From Pseudomonas fluorescens (GTDB taxonomy: Bacteria > Pseudomonadota > Gammaproteobacteria > Pseudomonadales > Pseudomonadaceae), in the NCBI RefSeq assembly GCF_902497995.1, contig NZ_CABVII010000013.1, positions 62,001 to 126,000 on the forward strand: a stretch of 64,000 nucleotides of DNA, written 5' to 3'. Shown here piece by piece: positions 35,115 to 43,417 of this stretch; position 1 is the first letter of the stretch, and each line of letters begins with the position of its first letter. The notes under the pieces are model-generated. The model ran no database searches, was not told the origin of the DNA, and saw nothing but the letters and a program-made list of their open reading frames with translations. The position numbers and the translations under genes were made by a program.

Positions 35115-35501
35115 ATGCCCATTCATATCGTCCGGCTCGGCTCCCCGCGCCTGCCTGATGAAGGCCTGCGCATAGGCACGGTACGCCGCCCGCCGCGGGG
35201 CGTGCCGAAAGCCGAGTTTGCCAGCCGGGATTTTTATGATGTGTGGCAGCCGCTGCTGTCGCCCAGCGCGGAACTGGTTGCGCAAGCCAAGGCCGCGGAG
35301 GATCAGAAAGACTGGGATGCATTTCGACGCAAGTTCAAGGCTGAAATGAACCATCCCGCGCCCGGCCAGTTACTGGATCTATTGGCCGCCCTCTCCCATC
35401 AAACGTCGCTGGCTGTTGGGTGTTATTGCGAGGAAGAGGAGCATTGTCATCGCTCGGTGTTGCGCGAATTGCTGAAGGCGCGCGGCGCCAAGGTTGTATA
35501 G
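35115..35501 (+). CDS. DUF488 domain protein
   Basis: A 128-residue DUF488 protein. It opens with IHIVRLGSPRLPDEGLRIGTVRRPPRGV, has the FYDVWQPLLSP block, and ends with AVGCYCEEEEHCHRSVLRELL, a Cys/His-rich segment conserved in the family. The function is unknown. It begins 6 bp after pcs and is likely cotranscribed with it, though a functional link to phosphatidylcholine is not evident. Confidence 0.82.
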   Translation: MPIHIVRLGSPRLPDEGLRIGTVRRPPRGVPKAEFASRDFYDVWQPLLSPSAELVAQAKAAEDQKDWDAFRRKFKAEMNHPAPGQLLDLLAALSHQTSLAVGCYCEEEEHCHRSVLRELLKARGAKVV

Positions 35502-35540
35502 ATGGCGCGAACACCACAATTCTCTATGGACTGACAGAGC

Positions 35541-35640
35541 GCCTTCGCGAGCAAGCCCGCTCCCACACTTGATCGGTGTCGTACGCGGTTTTTGCGGCTG
35601 ACTCGATAGAATGTGGGAGCGGGCTTGCTCGCGAAAGCGG
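35541..35640. repeat. REPIN doublet
   Basis: CCTTCGCGAGCAAGCCCGCTC and the inverted GAGCGGGCTTGCTCGCGAAAG around a spacer of about 50 bp, between the convergent DUF488 and alcohol dehydrogenase genes. Confidence 0.85.
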
Positions 35641-35660
35641 TCGCACAAGCAACCGGAGGC

Positions 35661-36734
35661 TCAGGGCGTAATCGCCACCTTCATCACCCCATTCCGCTGA
35701 TGTGCAAACAGCTCATACGCCGTTTCAATGTCGTCGAGCTTGAACCTATGGGTCACCAGCGGCGACAGATCGACCCCGCCACTTTCCACCACCGCCATCA
35801 GTCGTCGCATCCGTTCCTTGCCACCGGGGCACAGGGTACTGACGATGCTCAAGTCCCCCAGGCCCGCGGCAAAGGCATCCAGCGGGATACGCAGGTCAGT
35901 GGAGTAAACCCCCAGGCTGGATAAACGGCCACCGGGGCGCAGCACCCGCAGCGCGGACTCGAAAGTGCCCTGGGTACCCAGCGCTTCGATGGACACGTCA
36001 ACGCCACGACCCTCGGTCAGGGCCATGATCTGCGCGACCACGTCGCCATCCTTGAAGTTGATCACATGGGTCGCGCCCAACTGTCGCGCTACGCTCATCC
36101 GCTCGGGCACGGCGTCGACGCCAATGATGGTGGTCGCCCCTTTGAGGCGCGCGCCAGCCACGGCACACAGGCCGATTGGCCCGAGGGCGAAGACCGCGAC
36201 CGTATCGCCGATGTTGACCTCGCCCCGCTCCGCGCCGGAAAAGCCGGTGGACATTATGTCCGGGCACATCAGCACCTGTTCGTCGCTCAGGCCGTCGGGA
36301 ATCGGGCACAGGTTGGCCAGCGCATCCGGCACCAGCACGTACTCGGCCTGGCAGCCGTCGATGGTATTGCCGAATTTCCAGCCGCCAGCAGCCTTGAAGC
36401 CGTGGCGGGTGTCCGCGCCATCCTGTGAGCCGCAGCCACAGAGGCAGGCATAACTTTGCCCGCTGGGGGTGATGGCGCCGGCAATCACCCTTTGCCCCTC
36501 GACAAAGCCGCGCACCTGAGAACCGAGCCGTTCGATGATGCCCACCGGTTCGTGACCGATGGTCAGCCCTTTGGCCACGGGGTATTCGCCACGCAGGATG
36601 TGCACGTCGGTGCCACAGATTGTGGTGGTGGTAATGCGGATCAGCGCATCCAGCGGCCCGACTTCGGGGATAGGCTTGTCGTCGAGCACGATGCGGTTTT
36701 TCTCAACGAATATCGCGGCTTTCATGGTTGCCAT
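35661..36734 (-). CDS. Zinc-dependent alcohol dehydrogenase (secondary-ADH-like)
   Basis: A 357-residue medium-chain dehydrogenase. Catalytic zinc ligands are visible in ICGTDVHILRGE (Cys) and LTIGHEPVGIIE (His-Glu), with Asp at LMCPDIMSTGF. The cofactor motif is VAVFALGPIGLCAVAGAR. The structural-zinc loop is short and unusual (SYACLCGCGSQDG). The pattern resembles the Clostridium/Thermoanaerobacter NADP-type secondary alcohol dehydrogenases. The substrate is not known. The start at 36734 has GGGAG 7 nt upstream and adds MAT before the family N-terminus MKAAIF. It stands alone, divergent from a Usp gene. Confidence 0.85.
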   Translation of the reverse strand: MATMKAAIFVEKNRIVLDDKPIPEVGPLDALIRITTTTICGTDVHILRGEYPVAKGLTIGHEPVGIIERLGSQVRGFVEGQRVIAGAITPSGQSYACLCGCGSQDGADTRHGFKAAGGWKFGNTIDGCQAEYVLVPDALANLCPIPDGLSDEQVLMCPDIMSTGFSGAERGEVNIGDTVAVFALGPIGLCAVAGARLKGATTIIGVDAVPERMSVARQLGATHVINFKDGDVVAQIMALTEGRGVDVSIEALGTQGTFESALRVLRPGGRLSSLGVYSTDLRIPLDAFAAGLGDLSIVSTLCPGGKERMRRLMAVVESGGVDLSPLVTHRFKLDDIETAYELFAHQRNGVMKVAITP

Positions 36735-36936
36735 GGCAGTTCTCCCAAGTGTGCGCGTGCGCATGAGTTCAGCACAAACCACAGCCTGCACCGGGCTGAC
36801 GGACGGGAGGTTGATCATGGTCAATACTTAGGGGATTGAATGGCTATGAAATGACTGCACATCGGGCGGCAAAGTCGGAACCCCTGGTCGTTACAGCGGT
36901 GCCGCCACCTGCTCGTCAACCCCCGGGAGGTTCGTC

Positions 36937-37863
36937 ATGTCTGAGCAATCACGATTCATGCTGGTCGCCTCGCCCCTGATGGAACACAGCCCCGCCTTCG
37001 ACCGCGCCGCGGCGCTGGCCAAGGCCGAAGATGCGGCGTTGCACATCGTCGCTTTCGATTATCTGGAGGGTCTGGCGACTGCCAGTCTGGTCAACGAAAA
37101 GGCTCTGGAGCAGATGCGCCTGGGTTACGTCGACCGCCATCGCCAGTGGCTGGAAGAACAGGCCCGTCCCCTGCGCAAGATCGGCGTGCACGTCACCACC
37201 GAGGTCGCCTGGGTCGAACGTCCGTTGGAGGAAATCCTGCTGCACCTCAAGGAGCAGCCGATGGACGTGCTGATCAAGGCGCTGGAGCACGAATCGCTGT
37301 GGTCACGGCTGATGTTCACCCCGCTCGATGTGCATTTGCTGCGTGAGTGTCCGGTGCCTTTACACTTCGTCAGCCACGCGGTGCACGCCTTGCCCCGCAA
37401 GATCGTCGCTGCGGTCGACCCCTTCCATCGCGATGACCACTACAAGACCTTCAACGACCGGATCCTGCATGAAGCGGCGAAACTGGCCAGCGCCTGCAAT
37501 GCCGAGCTCGACGTGGTGTATGCCTACGATCTTTCCTCGATCAGTGCGGACGAGTTCGGCTTCGACAATGGTTCGGCGTTTTTCTCGTCGGGCAAGGCCA
37601 AGACCCTGTACGACTATCAGGAAGACGCCTTCCACGAACTGGCCGAGCGCAACGGCATCGCGCCGGAACAGCGGCACATGATCATGGGCAGTCCGGGCAA
37701 GGTCCTGATCCGCTTTGTCGAGGCCTATGACACCGATGTGATTGTCATGGGTCGGGTCGGCCATCGCGGGCTGGGCCGGCTGATCGGCAGCACGGTGGAG
37801 CACCTGCTGTACAAAATGCCGTGCAGTGTGTGGGTGGTGTATACCGAGCGGCTGGATGAGTGA
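36937..37863 (+). CDS. Universal stress protein, tandem UspA domains
   Basis: A 308-residue protein with two Usp domains: residues 1-145 (FMLVASPLMEHSPAFDRAAAL) and 155-305 (KIVAAVDPFHRDDHYKTFND). The second ends in the ATP-binding G-x2-G-x9-G-S pattern (VMGRVGHRGLGRLIGSTVEHLL), while the first lacks it and is probably degenerate. This is the UspE-like layout. It probably helps in survival under starvation or low oxygen. A strong GGGAGG ribosome site precedes the ATG. Confidence 0.88.
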   Translation: MSEQSRFMLVASPLMEHSPAFDRAAALAKAEDAALHIVAFDYLEGLATASLVNEKALEQMRLGYVDRHRQWLEEQARPLRKIGVHVTTEVAWVERPLEEILLHLKEQPMDVLIKALEHESLWSRLMFTPLDVHLLRECPVPLHFVSHAVHALPRKIVAAVDPFHRDDHYKTFNDRILHEAAKLASACNAELDVVYAYDLSSISADEFGFDNGSAFFSSGKAKTLYDYQEDAFHELAERNGIAPEQRHMIMGSPGKVLIRFVEAYDTDVIVMGRVGHRGLGRLIGSTVEHLLYKMPCSVWVVYTERLDE

Positions 37864-37889
37864 GTAGTCGGCCAGGCACCGCATACCAA

Positions 37890-37980
37890 TGTGGGAGCGG
37901 GCTTGCTCGCGAAGGCTGTCTGTCAGTCGCCATTGATGTTGGCTGACACGCCCCCCTTCGCGAGCAAGCCAGCTCCCACA
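37890..37980. repeat. REPIN doublet
   Basis: TGTGGGAGCGGGCTTGCTCG and inverted CGAGCAAGCCAGCTCCCACA enclose CATTGATGTTGGCTGACACG, a spacer core shared with other doublets in this window. Confidence 0.85.
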
Positions 37981-37999
37981 TGGGATTTCTATCAGATCC

Positions 38000-38812
38000 T
38001 CAACGCCTTGTGATGACCACCTCGAGGTACTCACTCGGCACCACCATCGACTTGTCTCCCGCCCGGTTCAAGCGGTTCAGCAGCTCGGCCAGGTCATTTT
38101 CCAAAGCCTGTGCACCTTCGGGGGGCAGTGCCGCGAACGCCTTGTGGACCGGGCCGTACCAGGTGCGGAACGTGTCGATGAAATGCGCGGCCGAGCGGTA
38201 GCGAAAGTTGAAGTGCTTGCGCGTCACCTGGAGCAAAAAGTTGCGTTCATCGAAATGCGAGTGCAGCCAGGCCTCGGTGCCCCAGTTCGAAGGCGGTTGC
38301 GCGCCCGGCGGTGGCGGCAAATGCCGGCCCAGGGTCTTGAACATCTGGCCAACGAAGCCTTCGGGCGTCCAGTTGGCCAGGCCGATCCGGCCGCCGGGAC
38401 GACAGACCCGCGCCAGTTCCCCGGCGGCCTTGGGCTGGTCGGGCGTAAACATCACACCGAAGGTCGAAAGCACGGCATCGAAGCTGGCATCCTCGAACGG
38501 CAATGCCTCGGCATCGGCCACCTGGAAAGTCACTTCCAGGCGTTCTGCCCTGGACCGGTCTTCGCCGCGCTCCAGCAGCGCAGCCACGTAGTCGGTGGAA
38601 GTGACATGACAACCACGGCGGGCGGCGGCCAGCGTCGCATTGCCATTGCCGGCGGCCACGTCGAGCACACGTTCGTCGCAGAGCAGGTCGCAGGCTTCGG
38701 CAAGTTGCTCGCCGACAATCTGCAACGTGGTACCGATCACGGCATAGTCGCCGCTGGCCCAGGAGGCCATCTGACGGTTTTTCAGGGCAGTAAGATCAAT
38801 GGGTGTACTCAT
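38000..38812 (-). CDS. Class I SAM-dependent methyltransferase (UbiE/Methyltransf_11 type)
   Basis: A 270-residue methyltransferase. Motif I is RVLDVAAGNGNATLAAAR, the acidic loop VTSTDYVAALLERGE follows, and the post-motif region DAVLSTFGVMFTPDQPKAAGEL matches Methyltransf_11 enzymes acting on small molecules or quinones. The start is the ATG giving MSTPIDLTALKNRQMASW. It is followed on the other side by a DUF4242 gene on the same strand, 50 bp upstream, with which it may form an operon. The substrate is unknown. Confidence 0.82.
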   Translation of the reverse strand: MSTPIDLTALKNRQMASWASGDYAVIGTTLQIVGEQLAEACDLLCDERVLDVAAGNGNATLAAARRGCHVTSTDYVAALLERGEDRSRAERLEVTFQVADAEALPFEDASFDAVLSTFGVMFTPDQPKAAGELARVCRPGGRIGLANWTPEGFVGQMFKTLGRHLPPPPGAQPPSNWGTEAWLHSHFDERNFLLQVTRKHFNFRYRSAAHFIDTFRTWYGPVHKAFAALPPEGAQALENDLAELLNRLNRAGDKSMVVPSEYLEVVITRR

Positions 38813-38862
38813 GGAGACTGTCTCTGGCGGGTTGGAACAACGGACCAGCAACGGGCGCTCGA

Positions 38863-39132
38863 TTACTCTGCCGTCGTGGGATCGATGATGTTCATGACCT
38901 GGGATACGCTGTTGGCCGGGAAACCACCCTGCTTGGCATGCTCCCGGATGAGCTCCTCATTCGGCGCGATGTACACGCAGTAGATCTTGTCGCCGGTGAC
39001 GTAACTCTGCAGCCATTGCACTTCTGGCAGATCGCGCAAGACCTTGCGCGACTTTTGCGAGATGGCTTTCAAATCCCGTTCTGACAGTGTTCCAGCGCCT
39101 GGGATTTCGCGTTCTATGACGAACTTCGGCAT
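38863..39132 (-). CDS. DUF4242 domain protein
   Basis: An 89-residue protein of the DUF4242 family (SCO4226-like ferredoxin-fold). It starts MPKFVIEREIPGAGTLSERD, has VQWLQSYVTGDKIYCVYIAPNE in the middle, and ends with SVSQVMNIIDPTTAE; the conserved Cys in the YCVYIA block is present. A nickel-binding homologue is known in Streptomyces, but the role in Pseudomonas is not. GAGAGG precedes the ATG. It is probably cotranscribed with the methyltransferase downstream. Confidence 0.82.
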   Translation of the reverse strand: MPKFVIEREIPGAGTLSERDLKAISQKSRKVLRDLPEVQWLQSYVTGDKIYCVYIAPNEELIREHAKQGGFPANSVSQVMNIIDPTTAE

Positions 39133-39327
39133 GGCAACCTCTCATTCTTGTTATTGATGACAGGGTCGGTAGGCCCTGTGTGCCAACTATCGCGCCGGGA
39201 AACGTTGGCGTCCTGCCCGATCGTCGGCCAACCTTGCCCGATCGTCCGGAGAGTTCACCTTGCGCCGCGACAGGCTCACAATCAATCTCATCATTAAAGG
39301 CAGCCCCGAGCACAGGGGAAACCCAAC

Positions 39328-40320
39328 ATGGACGCCCTGTCCCAGACCCTGCGTGTCGTCCGCCTGGTCGGCGCGATCTTCATCAATGCCAGGTTCACCG
39401 CACCCTGGTGCTACCAGTCGCCCAGCGCCGACACAGCGGCGCCCTTCCTGGAGCCCGGCGCCGAACGGGTGGTGATCTTTCACTTGATCACCGAGGGCGA
39501 GTGTTACGTCGAACTGGGTGACGATCCTCCCCTTCTTCTAACGGCGGGCGATGTGGTGGTGTTCCCTCAAGGGGACGCCCATCGCATGAGCTCCAGACCG
39601 GGGCTCGCGCCCGCCAGCGGTGCGCGGCTGGATGTGGTGCTGGCGCGCCGTCCCCGGCAGTTGAGCTATGGCGGCGGTGGCGCGATCACGCGTCTGGTGT
39701 GCGGCTATCTGGCGTGCGACACACGGCTGGCGGGCATGTTGCTGACGGGATTGCCGGCCGTGGTCAGGGTCAATGTGCGCGGCTCGAATGCCGGGATCTG
39801 GCTGGAGTCTTCGGTGCGTTATGCGCTGGCCGAAGCTCGGTCGCCGCGCCCTGGCGGCGAAGGCGTCCTGGCCAAGCTGGCCGAGGTGTTGTTCATCGAG
39901 GTGTTGCGCCTGTACATGCACGAACAGGGCGAAGGCCGTACCGGTTGGCTGGCGGGCGTGAGCGACCGGATCGTCGGCGCAGCCCTGAATGCGCTGCATA
40001 AAAAACCCTGTCACGCCTGGACGCTGGATGAACTGGCGCGCACCGCCGGTACCTCGAGATCGGTGTTGGCGGAACGCTTTCAACTATTGGTAGGGGTTTC
40101 GCCGATGCAGTACCTGACGCAGTGGCGAATGCTGCTGGCGGCCAACCTGTTACGCAGCAGCAACAGTTCATTGATGCGGATTGCCGAAGAGGTGGGTTAC
40201 CAGACCGATACGGCGTTCAGTCGGGCATTTCGTCGTGAGTTCGGGGCGCCCCCGGCGGCGTGGCGACGCAGTCAGGAGAAAAAGCCAATGGCCCACGGCG
40301 TGCAGCCTGTGAGCCATTGA
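39328..40320 (+). CDS. AraC-family transcriptional regulator with N-terminal cupin domain
   Basis: A 330-residue regulator. The N-terminal half is a Cupin_6-type sensing domain (residues 10-180, with LLLTAGDVVVFPQGDAHRMSS). The C-terminal AraC domain (about 225-320) shows both HTH motifs: LARTAGTSRSVLAERFQLLVG and IAEEVGYQTDTAFSRAFRREFG. Such regulators usually control a nearby oxidoreductase, but none is adjacent here. The final residues are not part of the usual fold. The ligand is unknown. Confidence 0.87.
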   Translation: MDALSQTLRVVRLVGAIFINARFTAPWCYQSPSADTAAPFLEPGAERVVIFHLITEGECYVELGDDPPLLLTAGDVVVFPQGDAHRMSSRPGLAPASGARLDVVLARRPRQLSYGGGGAITRLVCGYLACDTRLAGMLLTGLPAVVRVNVRGSNAGIWLESSVRYALAEARSPRPGGEGVLAKLAEVLFIEVLRLYMHEQGEGRTGWLAGVSDRIVGAALNALHKKPCHAWTLDELARTAGTSRSVLAERFQLLVGVSPMQYLTQWRMLLAANLLRSSNSSLMRIAEEVGYQTDTAFSRAFRREFGAPPAAWRRSQEKKPMAHGVQPVSH

Positions 40321-40325
40321 TCCAA

Positions 40326-40400
40326 GGGACGCGGAGCCTCCGGAGCTGCATTCCCACGCTCTGCGTGGTAACGCCTCCAGTGACGCTCTGTGTCACGCTT
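40326..40400. repeat. Hairpin-forming intergenic repeat (CCCACGC type)
   Basis: The short gap between two convergent genes contains GACGCGGAGCCTCCGGAGC, then TTCCCACGCTCTGCGTGG and GTGACGCTCTGTGTCAC, three consecutive small hairpins with the loop sequence CTCTG or similar. It resembles a dispersed proteobacterial repeat with CCCACGCxxxGCGTGGG stems and probably serves as a terminator. Confidence 0.5.
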
Positions 40401-40406
40401 TTGGAT

Positions 40407-41633
40407 TTACGCTGCCGCGGGGGCTTTGGCGTTGGCCTTGGCTTCTTCCAGCAACTGCTGGATCATTTTTTCCTGGGCCTCGTAGCGGCCTTCGCCGAAG
40501 TGGGTGAAACGGACCTGGCCCTTGGCGTCGATCAGGTAGTGCGCGGGCCAGTACTGGTTGTCGAAGTTGCGCCAGATCGCGTAGTTGTTATCGATCGCCA
40601 CCGGGTAGGTGATGCCGAGCTCTTCCACCTGATCCTTGACGTTGGCGATGATGCGTTCGAAGCCGTATTCGGGGGTATGGACGCCGATCACCACCAGGCC
40701 ATCCTTCTCGTATTTATTCGCCCAGTCCTTCACGTAAGGCAGCGTGTGCTGACAGTTGATGCAGTCGTAGGTCCAGAAGTCCACCAGCACGACTTTGCCT
40801 TTCAGGGACTCGTTGGTCAGCGCTGGCGAGTTGAGCCATTCCACGGCACCGGAAATCGACGGCATGGCGCCTTTGGCGTTATCCATCGTCGAGTCGGCCT
40901 TGACCTTGCTGACGAAGTAATCAACGACTTTCGGTACGCTTTCCAGCACTCCTTTCTCGAGGCTGCCGAGGCCTTCGGACGAGGTGCCGGCCAGCAATGT
41001 CTTGTCGGCACCGGTGGAGATCACCGCCGCGGCGGCCAGCACAGCCACACCGGTACCACGACGCAGCCATCCGGTGACCGGGATCGACGCTTTCAAGCGA
41101 TTGACCAGGCCGCGACCGGCGAAGATCAGGGTGCCCAGGGACAACGCACTGCCCAGGCCGTACGCCACCAGCAACAGACTGGTCTGGGCGTTTGCGCCTT
41201 GCAGCATGGCGCCGGTGAGGATGACGCCGAGGATCGGCCCGGCGCACGGCGCCCACAGCAGGCCGGTGGCGACGCCGATCATGACCGAGCCCAGTGGGCC
41301 GGACATTTTGCGGGTGTCAGGGTCGAGGCGGTTGCCAAGCAGCACGAATGGACGCGCCAGCCAGCCACCGACCCGGGCGGAAATCAGCGACAGGGCGAAC
41401 AGCACCATCACGATCAGGGCCACGTGGCGGCCGGTGTTGTTGGCGTGCACCACCCACTCGCTGCTGACCACCGCCAGGCTGGAGATGAGGGCGAAGGTCA
41501 GGACCATGCCGCCGAGGGTTAACAGGACCGAGGAACGCGTACGGTCGACCCCGGCGAACAGGAACGGCACGACTGGAAGGATGCAGGGACTGAGGACGGT
41601 CAATATGCCGCCCAGGAACGCGATGAGTAACAT
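40407..41633 (-). CDS. DipZ-like fusion of CcdA/DsbD membrane domain and TlpA-type thioredoxin
   Basis: A 408-residue inner-membrane protein. Residues 1-240 hold about six to seven membrane helices of the CcdA type, with the redox Cys pair in VLSPCILPVVPFL and LLWAPCAGPILG. A periplasmic TlpA/AhpC-like domain occupies 275-400 with the active site YDCINCQHTLPYVKDW (CxxC). The protein should pass electrons from cytoplasmic thioredoxin to periplasmic thiols or peroxides. The true start is the ATG at 41633; the longer frame runs into a REPIN. It is third in line after DUF2790 and an 84-residue exported peptide on the same strand, with one GATACA half-site at 41661 just upstream. Confidence 0.85.
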   Translation of the reverse strand: MLLIAFLGGILTVLSPCILPVVPFLFAGVDRTRSSVLLTLGGMVLTFALISSLAVVSSEWVVHANNTGRHVALIVMVLFALSLISARVGGWLARPFVLLGNRLDPDTRKMSGPLGSVMIGVATGLLWAPCAGPILGVILTGAMLQGANAQTSLLLVAYGLGSALSLGTLIFAGRGLVNRLKASIPVTGWLRRGTGVAVLAAAAVISTGADKTLLAGTSSEGLGSLEKGVLESVPKVVDYFVSKVKADSTMDNAKGAMPSISGAVEWLNSPALTNESLKGKVVLVDFWTYDCINCQHTLPYVKDWANKYEKDGLVVIGVHTPEYGFERIIANVKDQVEELGITYPVAIDNNYAIWRNFDNQYWPAHYLIDAKGQVRFTHFGEGRYEAQEKMIQQLLEEAKANAKAPAAA

Positions 41634-41668
41634 GGGATCACCTGGAAAAATTAAGGGGGTGATACACC

Positions 41669-41777
41669 GCAGTTCCAATGTGGGAGCGGGCTTGCTCGCG
41701 AAGAGGCCAGTACCTTCGATATTGATGTCGACTGACACGCCGCCTTCGCGAGCAAGCCCGCTCCCACATTGGAACTG
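41669..41777. repeat. REPIN doublet with extended arms
   Basis: Arms CAATGTGGGAGCGGGCTTGC and GCAAGCCCGCTCCCACATTG extend outward into matching GCAGTTC and GAACTG. The spacer has ATTGATGTCGACTGACACG. It lies between the 84-residue peptide gene and the DipZ gene and may attenuate or end transcription. Confidence 0.85.
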
Positions 41778-41804
41778 TGGTGTTGACAGAAGCAACGCCT
41801 GGCT

Positions 41805-42059
41805 TCAGGCCGTCTGGCTATCCAGCAATTGCCCCTGTGGCGTTCGGCTGCCGCCGTTCTCTGCTACCAATTGCCCCTGCGGAGTCCGGCCGGCACCATC
41901 CTGAGCAAGCAAGGCATTGGCGCCCTGCTTCGCCACCGGGGTTAGCTGGAAGCAGGTGCCGCTGCCACAGCTGCCTTGTTCCACGGCGGCATTGGCGTGG
42001 GCGGCGGTGCCGGCCAGGGAGAAGGCAGCGGCGGTCAGAAAGCGCGATAGGTTGTTCAT
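41805..42059 (-). CDS. 84-residue exported peptide with Cys pair and C-terminal repeats
   Basis: A small protein with a clear Sec signal (MNNLSRFLTAAAFSLAGTAAHA). The mature part of about 62 residues contains a GSCGSGTCF cysteine pair and then two near-identical units, GAGRTPQGQL and GGSRTPQGQL, separated by VAEN. I know no family for it. It starts 48 bp after the DUF2790 gene on the same strand and shares its promoter region, where two GATACA tandem sites lie. A signal peptide, few cysteines and small size are also features of substrates of MNIO (DUF692) enzymes such as bufferin precursors, and an MNIO gene lies 3.6 kb away with the same operator. The substrate role is a hypothesis; a disulphide-carrying periplasmic protein is the simpler alternative. 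Confidence 0.66.
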   Translation of the reverse strand: MNNLSRFLTAAAFSLAGTAAHANAAVEQGSCGSGTCFQLTPVAKQGANALLAQDGAGRTPQGQLVAENGGSRTPQGQLLDSQTA

Positions 42060-42107
42060 GAGGGTGTTCCTGTTGCAAAGGGGATGGGCAAGCGCCAGGC
42101 AAAGGAC

Positions 42108-42371
42108 TCAGTTGCCTTCGTTGCAGCCGTCAGCAAATTTGCGATAGTCCAGGACCTGGGTTTTGCCCCCGGAATCCAGGTAGGTCAGCTGGGCATCCAC
42201 AATCCCGCAGGAAGGCGTGGCGTCCTGTTTCATCGAGATCACTTTCCTGATGTCCAGGTGCGTGCCGTAGGTGTAGGTTTGAGGGGTGACATCGGCTTCG
42301 GCGCGGGCCGACAGGGTGCAGATGTTCAGTGCGGCAAACAGGCAGGCGGTGACGACGGCTTTGGTGTTCAT
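42108..42371 (-). CDS. DUF2790 small exported protein (second copy)
   Basis: An 87-residue protein with a Sec signal (MNTKAVVTACLFAALNICTLSARA) and a DUF2790 mature domain: TYTYGTHLDIRKVISM, then CGIVDAQLTYLDSGGKTQVLDY and a terminal DGCNEGN. The two mature cysteines match those in the copy at 5208. It is divergent from the two-component system across 305 bp that hold two GATACA tandem sites, and probably leads an operon with the 84-residue peptide and perhaps the DipZ-like protein. This suggests induction by that two-component system. Confidence 0.85.
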   Translation of the reverse strand: MNTKAVVTACLFAALNICTLSARAEADVTPQTYTYGTHLDIRKVISMKQDATPSCGIVDAQLTYLDSGGKTQVLDYRKFADGCNEGN

Positions 42372-42521
42372 GGTGGTTTCCTCAAGGCTTCGACAGGTCA
42401 ATCGTTGATTGGGCCGAGGCGTCCTGGCTTGCCTCGATGGAACCCATTAGAAGCCCGCGAGGTATCTCGTCTGTGTCAAAAACAGGCGCGTGTAAATCGG
42501 TACGTATCAGAGCCGCCCCGT

Positions 42522-42537
42522 GATACACAGCGATACA
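42522..42537 (+). promoter_or_regulatory. GATACA tandem operator, site A
   Basis: GATACACAGCGATACA has two identical half-sites 10 bp apart (42522 and 42532), the direct-repeat layout bound by OmpR/PhoB-type response regulators. It lies 140 bp upstream of the response-regulator gene and 151 bp upstream of the divergent DUF2790 gene. Confidence 0.6.
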
Positions 42538-42589
42538 AAACCGCTGAAAAACAGTGTTTTTGCGTCTGCATGTATCCGCTGCCACACCA

Positions 42590-42605
42590 GATACACTGCA
42601 ATACA
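42590..42605 (+). promoter_or_regulatory. GATACA tandem operator, site B
   Basis: GATACACTGCAATACA is a second tandem site with the same 10-bp period (half-sites 42590 and 42600). Sites A and B agree at 15 of 18 positions (GATACAC-GC-ATACAAA). Site B ends 71 bp before the response-regulator start codon, so it could activate that gene. A lone inverted half-site TGTATC lies between at 42571. Confidence 0.6.
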
Positions 42606-42676
42606 AAGGGTTGCGGGCAGGCGCGCCAAGGCTCGATAGACTGCGCGACATCCCCCATTTACAGAGGCTTGGCCCC

Positions 42677-43417
42677 ATGGAACACGTCAATCACATTCTC
42701 ATCGTGGACGATGACCGCGAAATTCGAGAGCTGGTAGGCAACTACCTGAAAAAGAACGGCCTGCGCACCACCGTCGTGGCGGACGGGCGACAAATGCGCG
42801 CCTTCCTCGAATCCACGCCGGTGGACCTCATCGTGCTCGACATCATGATGCCCGGCGACGATGGCCTGATGCTCTGCCGCGAGTTGCGTGCCGGCAAACA
42901 CAAGGCCACCCCGGTATTGATGCTCACCGCCCGCAATGATGAAACCGACCGCATCATCGGCCTGGAAATGGGCGCCGACGATTACCTGGTCAAGCCGTTC
43001 GCCGCCCGTGAACTGCTCGCGCGTATCAACGCCGTATTGCGCCGCACGCGGATGCTGCCGCCGAACCTGGTGATCACCGAAAGCGGTCGCTTGCTGGCCT
43101 TCGGCCGCTGGCGCCTGGACACCTCCGCCCGGCACTTGCTCGATGACGACGGCACCATGGTCGCGCTCAGTGGTGCCGAGTATCGGCTGCTGCGGGTGTT
43201 CCTCGATCATCCACAGCGGGTGCTCACTCGCGACCAGTTGCTGAACCTGACCCAGGGCCGCGACGCCGACCTGTTCGACCGTTCCATCGACTTGCTGGTC
43301 AGTCGCTTGCGTCAACGCTTGCTGGACGACGCCCGCGAGCCGGCGTACATCAAGACCGTGCGCAGTGAAGGCTATGTATTTTCCCTTCCGGTGGAGGTGC
43401 TGGGTGCGCCTTCATGA
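42677..43417 (+). CDS. OmpR-family response regulator
   Basis: A 246-residue response regulator. The receiver domain (residues 5-120) has the acidic pair VDDD, the phosphoacceptor D55 in LIVLDIMMPGDDG, and the Lys in DDYLVKPF. The OmpR-type winged helix occupies about 140-238 (LSGAEYRLLRVFLDHPQRVLTRDQLL and the recognition region DRSIDLLVSRLRQRL). The start is the ATG giving MEHVNHILIVDDD. The gene overlaps the kinase by 4 bp (ATGA). The GATACA tandem sites upstream suggest autoregulation. Confidence 0.92.
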   Translation: MEHVNHILIVDDDREIRELVGNYLKKNGLRTTVVADGRQMRAFLESTPVDLIVLDIMMPGDDGLMLCRELRAGKHKATPVLMLTARNDETDRIIGLEMGADDYLVKPFAARELLARINAVLRRTRMLPPNLVITESGRLLAFGRWRLDTSARHLLDDDGTMVALSGAEYRLLRVFLDHPQRVLTRDQLLNLTQGRDADLFDRSIDLLVSRLRQRLLDDAREPAYIKTVRSEGYVFSLPVEVLGAPS

